Below are positions 58,591-64,000 of a stretch of 64,000 bases of DNA, in pieces. The stretch comes from Candidatus Litorirhabdus singularis (GTDB lineage Bacteria > Pseudomonadota > Gammaproteobacteria > Pseudomonadales > Halieaceae), in NCBI RefSeq assembly GCF_026262625.1, contig NZ_SHNN01000002.1:682001-746000 (forward strand), given 5' to 3'. Both the position numbers and the translations under genes were made by a program. How positions within the stretch are numbered: position 1 is the first letter of the stretch; every line of letters starts with the position of its first letter. Below the pieces are notes generated by a model. That model saw nothing but the letters and a program-made list of their open reading frames with translations, made no database searches and had not been told where the DNA came from.

Positions 58591-59535
58591 ATGGACACTA
58601 GAGATTTATTTAAAATCGATCTTAACCTATTGATATCATTACAGGTATTACTGGAAGAAGGCAGTGTTTCAAGGGCGGCAGAGCGGCTCTTCATTACCCA
58701 GCCCGCTATGAGTAAAACCCTGTCCAGACTGCGCCAGGTATTCAATGATGAGCTTTTCACCCGCTCATCTCACGGAATGCAACCCACGCCGCGAGCTCTG
58801 GAGCTGGGTCACAGCCTGGAGGGTATTCTTCATGAAATCAAACAATTGGTCAGTGTCAGTGACTTCGACCCCGCTACTTACGAGGGAGAGATCAGCATTG
58901 CTCTCTCCGAGTTTATCGGTATCGGCATCTTGCCATTGTTGATGAGCCGCCTGTCACTACTGGCCCCCGGGCTCAGACTGCGGACGATCACCCGTGTGGA
59001 GCAACAATTAGACCAACTGGCCAACGGTAGCCTGGACCTTTCAATACATCTTAAGCTGCGCAACTATAGCGAAGATTTTTTGACTCATTCATTGGGGGGC
59101 ACCGCCCCGGTAATTCTGGCCCGGGAAGCGCATCCGCTGACTGGAAAACGACTGGATTGGGAGCTGCTCAGTCAGTACCCCTATGTCAGCCTGTATGTCT
59201 CCGACCTCGAATTACTGGAATTGGTCAGCGCGGAGGATTTTCGTCGCGCCAGCAACTCCAGTCGCGGCGGCTTTGAAACCAGTCACCTGCTGACAGCGCT
59301 GGAAGTACTTCGAGCCACCGACTACCTGATGCCGGCACCGCCTTTCGTTCTCAATAACCCCACCGCTGGCTACAAGATACAAGCGCTCAGTTTCCCTTCT
59401 GAAGTCGACTATGAATTGGAGTATATGTTGGTGCGACACAAGCGGACCGCTCGCTCTCCAGTACACAATTGGCTATGGCAGCAATTACTGGAAGTGTTTG
59501 AAGAGCTCAGCGAACGGATTCGTCACGCCCTCTAG
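58591..59535 (+). CDS. LysR family transcriptional regulator
   Basis: 314 aa. The N-terminal winged helix-turn-helix (about residues 8-66) has LLEEGSVSRAAERLFITQPAMSKTLSRLR. A periplasmic-binding-protein-like effector domain spans about 95-300, NodD/LeuO-like in style. CGGAG seven bases before ATG 58591 fixes the start. It is divergent from the 24-aa membrane protein, with a palindrome between them, so that gene is the first candidate target. The effector is unknown. Confidence 0.9.
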   Translation: MDTRDLFKIDLNLLISLQVLLEEGSVSRAAERLFITQPAMSKTLSRLRQVFNDELFTRSSHGMQPTPRALELGHSLEGILHEIKQLVSVSDFDPATYEGEISIALSEFIGIGILPLLMSRLSLLAPGLRLRTITRVEQQLDQLANGSLDLSIHLKLRNYSEDFLTHSLGGTAPVILAREAHPLTGKRLDWELLSQYPYVSLYVSDLELLELVSAEDFRRASNSSRGGFETSHLLTALEVLRATDYLMPAPPFVLNNPTAGYKIQALSFPSEVDYELEYMLVRHKRTARSPVHNWLWQQLLEVFEELSERIRHAL

Positions 59536-59587
59536 CCGTGGCATAATGCCGTCGCTTTTAACCACACCGCAACAGGACAATCCGCCA

Positions 59588-60400
59588 ATGGGCAGCCAGA
59601 AAAAACGCCGCGACATCCCCCGCTTTGAACATCCGATTATTGAGACGCACTGTCATCTCGACTATCTGGATGCCGAACAATTGGAAGAAACTATAGAGCG
59701 CAGCCGCGCGGTGGGTATTGAACGCATCGTGACTATTGCGGTATCACCAGACAACCTGGCCACTGTTATGGGATTGGCGCATGAGCACAGTCAAATTTGG
59801 TGCACGCAGGGAATCCATCCCCACGAGGCCGAGCTTTATAACGACACCGTGGAGGCAACCATTACTGCCAACGCCAGCGACTCGCGCGTGGTAGCCATTG
59901 GCGAGATTGGGCTGGACTATTTTTACGATCACGCTGACCGCAACGTGCAATGCCGCGTCTTCGAAGCCCAGCTGGCGTTGGCTGTAGAACAAGATCTGCC
60001 GGTGGTCATTCACACCCGCGAAGCAGACGCGGACACACGGGCAATACTCGAGAATTTTTCCTCCTCACTGCAGCGTAAAGGAGTGATTCACAGCTTTACT
60101 TCAGGGCTGGAGTTGGCAGAATACTGTCTTTCCGAAGGCTTTTGCCTCGGCTTCAATGGCATCACGACCTTCAACAAAGCAGACAATGTCCGCGAGGTAG
60201 TTAGCGCCACCCCGTTAGAGCAAATACTGCTGGAGACCGATGCCCCCTACCTGACTCCAGTACCTTACCGGGGCAAACCCAACGCACCGTACTACCTGCC
60301 TTTTATCGCCGAAAAGCTGGCCGCGGTCAAAGACTGCCCGGTCGAAGAGCTGCTGCAGATAGCCTGGCAAAACAGTTGCCAGGTATTCGATTTCGATTAA
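59588..60400 (+). CDS. TatD family metal-dependent hydrolase
   Basis: 270 aa, TIM-barrel hydrolase/DNase. Metal ligands are visible in ETHCHLDYLD, GEIGLDYFYD, VIHTREAD, IHSFTSG and LETDAPYLTP. TatD proteins are 3'-5' exonucleases involved in DNA repair or RNA turnover. The start at 59588 (MGSQKKRRDIP) follows an AGGA; an ATG at 59546 is also in frame but would add an unconserved stretch. rapA follows after 60 bp with its own promoter. Confidence 0.92.
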   Translation: MGSQKKRRDIPRFEHPIIETHCHLDYLDAEQLEETIERSRAVGIERIVTIAVSPDNLATVMGLAHEHSQIWCTQGIHPHEAELYNDTVEATITANASDSRVVAIGEIGLDYFYDHADRNVQCRVFEAQLALAVEQDLPVVIHTREADADTRAILENFSSSLQRKGVIHSFTSGLELAEYCLSEGFCLGFNGITTFNKADNVREVVSATPLEQILLETDAPYLTPVPYRGKPNAPYYLPFIAEKLAAVKDCPVEELLQIAWQNSCQVFDFD

Positions 60401-60419
60401 CCAAAAATCGCTTTTGGCG

Positions 60420-60428
60420 TGCTAGAAT
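60420..60428 (+). promoter_or_regulatory. Extended -10 promoter of rapA
   Basis: TGCTAGAAT matches the extended -10 form TGnTATAAT at 7 of 8 defined bases and lies 32 bases upstream of the rapA ATG. A small hairpin (CCAAAA/TTTTGG, 60401-60417) just upstream may weaken read-through from tatD. Confidence 0.45.
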
Positions 60429-60460
60429 GCGCGCCTTTAGCGCCACCCGAAAAGGCATGA

Positions 60461-63181
60461 ATGGAATATATAGTAGGACAACGCTGGGTCAGTCACGCTG
60501 ACGCACAACTGGGGCTTGGCATCATTGCTGAACTGGATGGCCGCCGCGTAACTGTCAGCTTTCCCGCTATCGGCGAGGAACGTACTTATGCCACCGACAA
60601 TGCGCCGCTAACGCGGTTGCGCTTCAAGAGCGGCGACAACATAACCACTATCGATGACATTGAGCTTTGTCTCATCGATGTGACCGAAGTCAGCGGCATC
60701 CTTTACTACACGGGCCTCGATAGCCACGATGAGGAGCACCAGATCAGCGAGCTGGAACTGGACAGCTTTGTGCAGCTGACCACGCCCCAGCAACGCCTTT
60801 TGAATGGCCACTTTGATGGCAACTCACAGTTTGCACTGCGCGTGGCGACCTTTGACCACCTGAATCAACTGCAACAGTCTCCGGCGCGCGGCCTGCTCGG
60901 GTCACGTACCAGCCTGCTACCGCACCAGGTATACATCGCCAGTGAGGTCGGACGCCGCTTTTCGCCGCGGGTGTTACTGGCCGATGAAGTTGGCCTGGGC
61001 AAGACCATTGAAGCCGGCATGATCATTCATCAGCAACTGCTTAGCGGACGCGCGCAGAGAGTATTGATCGTTGTACCCGAGAGTCTGCTGCACCAGTGGC
61101 TGGTCGAGATGCTGCGCCGCTTCAATATGCACTTTGCGTTGTTCGACGCCGAACGCGTTGACGCCATGACCGAAAGCAACCCCTTCGACGCGGAACAGTT
61201 GGTACTGTGCAGCCTGGACTTCCTCAAAGCCAGACCCGACATGGCAGCGTTGGCACTGGACTGCGAGTGGGACCTCACCATCGTCGACGAGGCCCATCAT
61301 TTACAATGGTCAACAACCGACGCAAGTGCAGAATACCTACTGGTAGAGCAGCTGGCGAAAATCAGCGCTGGCTTGCTATTGCTGACCGCCACACCGGAAC
61401 AAATTGGCCAGGCCAGTCATTTTGCCCGTCTCAGGCTCCTGGACCCGGAACGCTTTCACGACCTCGACCTGTTCATCGCGGAGGAATCCGGCTTCAAACA
61501 ACTGAATCAACAGCTCAAACAACTCGAAGCCGACCACGCTGCTACCGCGGAGATTGATGACCTGCTGGATAGGCATGGCACCGGGCGCGTATTGTTTCGA
61601 AATACGCGAGCCGGCATACAGGGCTTTCCGGAACGGCAATTGCACACCTACCCCTTGCCCAACCCTGACGCCTACATCACAGGCGATGATGAACGTGCAC
61701 TGCTTTATCCTGAACTGAATCACGCCGAGGAAGATTGGATCGAACGTGACCCTCGGGTCAGCTGGCTAGAGCAAACGCTGAAACAACTGCGCCCCAATAA
61801 GGTTTTAGTTATCTGTGCCAACGCTGATACCGCCATAGCTCTGGAGCATTTTTTGCAGATGCGTGCCGGTATTCGCAGCGCCGCCTTCTATGAGGGACTG
61901 AGTATTCTGGAACGGGATCGTGCAGCTGCCTATTTTGCCGATAGCGAAGCTGGCGCTCAGACGCTGGTGTGTTCAGAGATAGGCAGTGAAGGTCGCAACT
62001 TCCAGTTCGCGCATCACTTGGTCTTGTTTGACCTGCCACTCAACCCAGACTTGCTGGAACAGCGCATTGGCCGCCTGGACCGCATTGGCCAGACCAGCGC
62101 CGTCGAAATACACGTCCCGTTTCTAGAAGGCTCAGCTCAGGCAACCCTGCTGCGTTGGTACGACGAGGGCCTCAATGTGTTTCGTGAAAGCTGCTCCGCT
62201 GGCTTTGCCATTTACGAAAAATTCGCAGAGCGCCTGCAAGAACAGCTGCGCGGTCCGAATGATCAGCTTGAAAAGCTGCTGCAGGAAACGGCCAGTTTCA
62301 CCGAATTGACTCGCGCGGAGCTGCGTGAAGGACGTGATCGCTTACTGGAACGTAACAGCTGCAAACCTGAGATTGCCAACTCAATCATTGAGGAAATCAG
62401 CGAGGCTGAGCAGACCAATGACCTGCTCGACTACCTCGACCTGCTTTGCAATGCTTATGGGGTAGACCAGGATTATCATTCAGAGCATGCACTGATATTG
62501 CGCCCGGGTGAGCATATGCTCACCGGTTACTTTCCTGGTCTGCGGGAAGAAGGCACCACCATCAGTTTCAATCGCGAACAGGCTCTGGCACGCGAAGACA
62601 TCGACTTCCTCACCTGGGAACACCCGATGATCGTCGAGTCCATGGACATGGTCGCGAGCACCGAGTTAGGAAACGCCGCTATTGCAACGCTAAATTTGAA
62701 AGGTATAGCAGCTGGCACCCTGTTACTGGAGGCCGTTTATACCATTAACTGCGTGGCGCCTCGCGGGCTTCAACTGGAGCGCTTTTTACCCGTATCACCG
62801 ATTCGCCTGCTAGTGGACTCCCGTGGCAAAGACCTGGCTGCGCTGGTACCTCACGAGCGCCTCAATGACCTCTGCGAGAAAGTGAAGAAACCCACCGCCC
62901 TTGCCATCATCAAGCAGGTGCGAGAAGAAGTTGAAGAAAAAATGCAGCATGCTGCCAAGCTGGCTAGCCAACAGATGAATACTGTATTAGAAGCCGCCGA
63001 AACAACGATGCGTGAGCAACTGCGCGGCGAACTAGAGCGATTGCAGGCTTTGGCGGCAGTCAATCCCAGTATTCGCAGTGAAGAGATAGAACACCTGCGC
63101 GTACGCACTGAAGAGTGTTCCGCGCACATAGGCCACGCCACCCTGCAACTACAAGCCCTGCGCCTGATCATTACTACGTAA
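60461..63181 (+). CDS. rapA: RNA polymerase-associated SWI2/SNF2 ATPase RapA
   Basis: 906 aa (E. coli 968). RapA binds core RNA polymerase and helps recycle it through RNA/DNA remodelling. Two N-terminal Tudor-like domains (about 1-110, opening YIVGQRWVSHADAQLGLG) are followed by the helicase core: Walker A DEVGLGKTIEAG (Lys181), DEAHH (276-280), LTATPEQ, and the helicase C motif QRIGRLDRIGQ (about 540). C-terminal RapA-specific domains run to the end. It converges on the short-chain dehydrogenase gene. Confidence 0.95.
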   Translation: MEYIVGQRWVSHADAQLGLGIIAELDGRRVTVSFPAIGEERTYATDNAPLTRLRFKSGDNITTIDDIELCLIDVTEVSGILYYTGLDSHDEEHQISELELDSFVQLTTPQQRLLNGHFDGNSQFALRVATFDHLNQLQQSPARGLLGSRTSLLPHQVYIASEVGRRFSPRVLLADEVGLGKTIEAGMIIHQQLLSGRAQRVLIVVPESLLHQWLVEMLRRFNMHFALFDAERVDAMTESNPFDAEQLVLCSLDFLKARPDMAALALDCEWDLTIVDEAHHLQWSTTDASAEYLLVEQLAKISAGLLLLTATPEQIGQASHFARLRLLDPERFHDLDLFIAEESGFKQLNQQLKQLEADHAATAEIDDLLDRHGTGRVLFRNTRAGIQGFPERQLHTYPLPNPDAYITGDDERALLYPELNHAEEDWIERDPRVSWLEQTLKQLRPNKVLVICANADTAIALEHFLQMRAGIRSAAFYEGLSILERDRAAAYFADSEAGAQTLVCSEIGSEGRNFQFAHHLVLFDLPLNPDLLEQRIGRLDRIGQTSAVEIHVPFLEGSAQATLLRWYDEGLNVFRESCSAGFAIYEKFAERLQEQLRGPNDQLEKLLQETASFTELTRAELREGRDRLLERNSCKPEIANSIIEEISEAEQTNDLLDYLDLLCNAYGVDQDYHSEHALILRPGEHMLTGYFPGLREEGTTISFNREQALAREDIDFLTWEHPMIVESMDMVASTELGNAAIATLNLKGIAAGTLLLEAVYTINCVAPRGLQLERFLPVSPIRLLVDSRGKDLAALVPHERLNDLCEKVKKPTALAIIKQVREEVEEKMQHAAKLASQQMNTVLEAAETTMREQLRGELERLQALAAVNPSIRSEEIEHLRVRTEECSAHIGHATLQLQALRLIITT

Positions 63182-63213
63182 AGTGAGACCGCGGGCCTGG
63201 CCGCGCCGATCAA

Positions 63214-64000
63214 TCAGGCGGGCAGCTCAGGCGCCCAGGGCACACCGTTAATATGGCCACCACCGTCGACATAGAGCGTATTGCCGGTCATATAACGTGA
63301 CATATCGGAGCCGAGAAAAACCGCTACTGGCGCAATATCCTCCTCGGGATCCCCCATATAACCCATGGGGCTGCTGTCTTGCAGCGCCGCCGCCATCTCG
63401 GGGTTGTGTTCCATCAACATTTTGAAAGGCGTGGTGACCGCACCCGGACAAATAATATTCGCAGTAATACCCAGCCCTGCCCATTCCCGCGCAGCCGTCC
63501 GTGTATACGCGCGCACGGCCTCTTTTGCTGCATTGTAATCGACGGTCCCAATATGGGCGTTGACGCCGTTCAAGGAACACAGATTAATGATGCGCCCGTA
63601 GCCCGCGTCACGCATAGCAGGAAACGCCGCTGTCATAGCAGTACAGACTGCGTGAAAACCTGCGGTCATGGACTCCAGTAAACGTTCAGCGGCGATGTTT
63701 TCCACGCGTGCAGGCTGATGCTTCATAGTTGGATAGGCATTGTTAACCAAAATGTCCAGTCGACCGTAATCAGCAAGCGTCTTCTCTACCGCGGCAGTAA
63801 CCGTCGCCAGTTCGGAGACATCAGTAGCGATAAAGCGCCCGGCCCCGCCCAGCTCCGCCAATTGCGACGCTACTTCAAGCCCCGACTGCTGATTATATTC
63901 CGCCACCACAACAGTAGCACCCTCGCGGGCATATGCGCGGGCAATGCCGCGGCCAATACCGGCGCCAGCACCGGTAACCAGTGCAACTCGTCCTGACAGC
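63214..64000 (-). CDS. Short-chain dehydrogenase/reductase, 5' end beyond window
   Basis: At least 262 residues; the gene runs off the right edge, probably lacking only the first few codons. The cofactor loop VALVTGAGAGIGRG is visible near the edge, then DILVNNAY, the active-site tetrad in GRIINLCSLNGVNA (Ser), YNAAKEAV (Tyr, Lys), and the late ICPGAVTTPF and YVDGGGHING. It is a classical NAD(P)-dependent SDR; substrate unknown. Confidence 0.9.
   Translation of the reverse strand, partial: LSGRVALVTGAGAGIGRGIARAYAREGATVVVAEYNQQSGLEVASQLAELGGAGRFIATDVSELATVTAAVEKTLADYGRLDILVNNAYPTMKHQPARVENIAAERLLESMTAGFHAVCTAMTAAFPAMRDAGYGRIINLCSLNGVNAHIGTVDYNAAKEAVRAYTRTAAREWAGLGITANIICPGAVTTPFKMLMEHNPEMAAALQDSSPMGYMGDPEEDIAPVAVFLGSDMSRYMTGNTLYVDGGGHINGVPWAPELPA

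Noticed and set aside
63182-63213. CGCGG/CCGCG inverted repeat between rapA and the dehydrogenase gene
   Set aside because: Short stem and no T-run; cannot be called a terminator.

Overview
The window is a chromosomal segment of a gammaproteobacterium with moderate GC and very dense coding. The set of families points to an oligotrophic marine lineage near Halieaceae/Spongiibacteraceae (Cellvibrionales); that placement is inference. Supporting signs are full-length Smc rather than MukB next to zipA and ligA, the long gammaproteobacterial forms of PstC and PstA, a complete system I cytochrome c maturation set, RapA, and a tesA/ybbA/ybbP divergon arranged as in enterobacteria. No rRNA, tRNA, CRISPR array, insertion sequence or prophage was seen.

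Layout. (1) 0.1-9.5 kb: phosphate block. A lone DUF47 protein converges on a minus-strand run phoB-phoR-pstS-pstC-pstA-pstB-phoU, with Pho boxes upstream of phoB and, overlapping the end of phoR, upstream of pstS. (2) 9.5-14.2 kb: a three-gene 2-oxoacid oxidoreductase module (GltD-like flavoprotein with ferredoxin clusters, KorA, KorB). (3) 14.4-21.3 kb: smc-zipA-ligA-lytic transglycosylase lipoprotein. (4) 21.4-29.3 kb: ttcA followed by ccmABCDEFGHI, tightly overlapped. (5) 29.4-42.6 kb: housekeeping and small-molecule genes: mdh with a coupled TetR regulator, ybbA/ybbP diverging from tesA-bioA, a PhzF-like protein, a Kv-like channel coupled to a YgiQ radical SAM protein, a YtfJ-like protein, a small lipoprotein and an exported amidohydrolase. 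(6) 42.7-45.8 kb: a TetR regulator with two adjacent acyl-CoA dehydrogenases, apparently one operon with the amidohydrolase and lipoprotein.

(7) 45.9-58.5 kb is the least understood part. Two exported DUF3604 (PHP-like) proteins bracket a methyltransferase, a TPR/TonB-C-like protein, a TetR regulator and a membrane-anchored metallo-beta-lactamase-fold protein that resembles an alkylsulfatase without its SCP2 domain. Next come a wax ester synthase/DGAT with a lysine/alanine-rich histone H1-like tail, and an exported protein that joins a calcineurin-like phosphatase to a PI3K/Fam20/HipA-like kinase-fold domain. A 24-residue membrane protein with its own Shine-Dalgarno site and terminator lies divergent to a LysR regulator, with a perfect palindrome between them. 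(8) 59.6-64 kb: tatD, rapA and a 5'-truncated short-chain dehydrogenase.

The acyl-CoA dehydrogenases, wax ester synthase, alkylsulfatase-like and DUF3604 proteins together suggest lipid or organosulfate/steroid-type metabolism, but no substrate can be read from sequence. The strongest candidates for undescribed biology are the phosphatase-kinase fusion, the H1-tailed wax ester synthase, the 24-aa membrane protein/LysR pair, the two-DUF3604 locus and the apparent seven-bladed propeller inside PstC.
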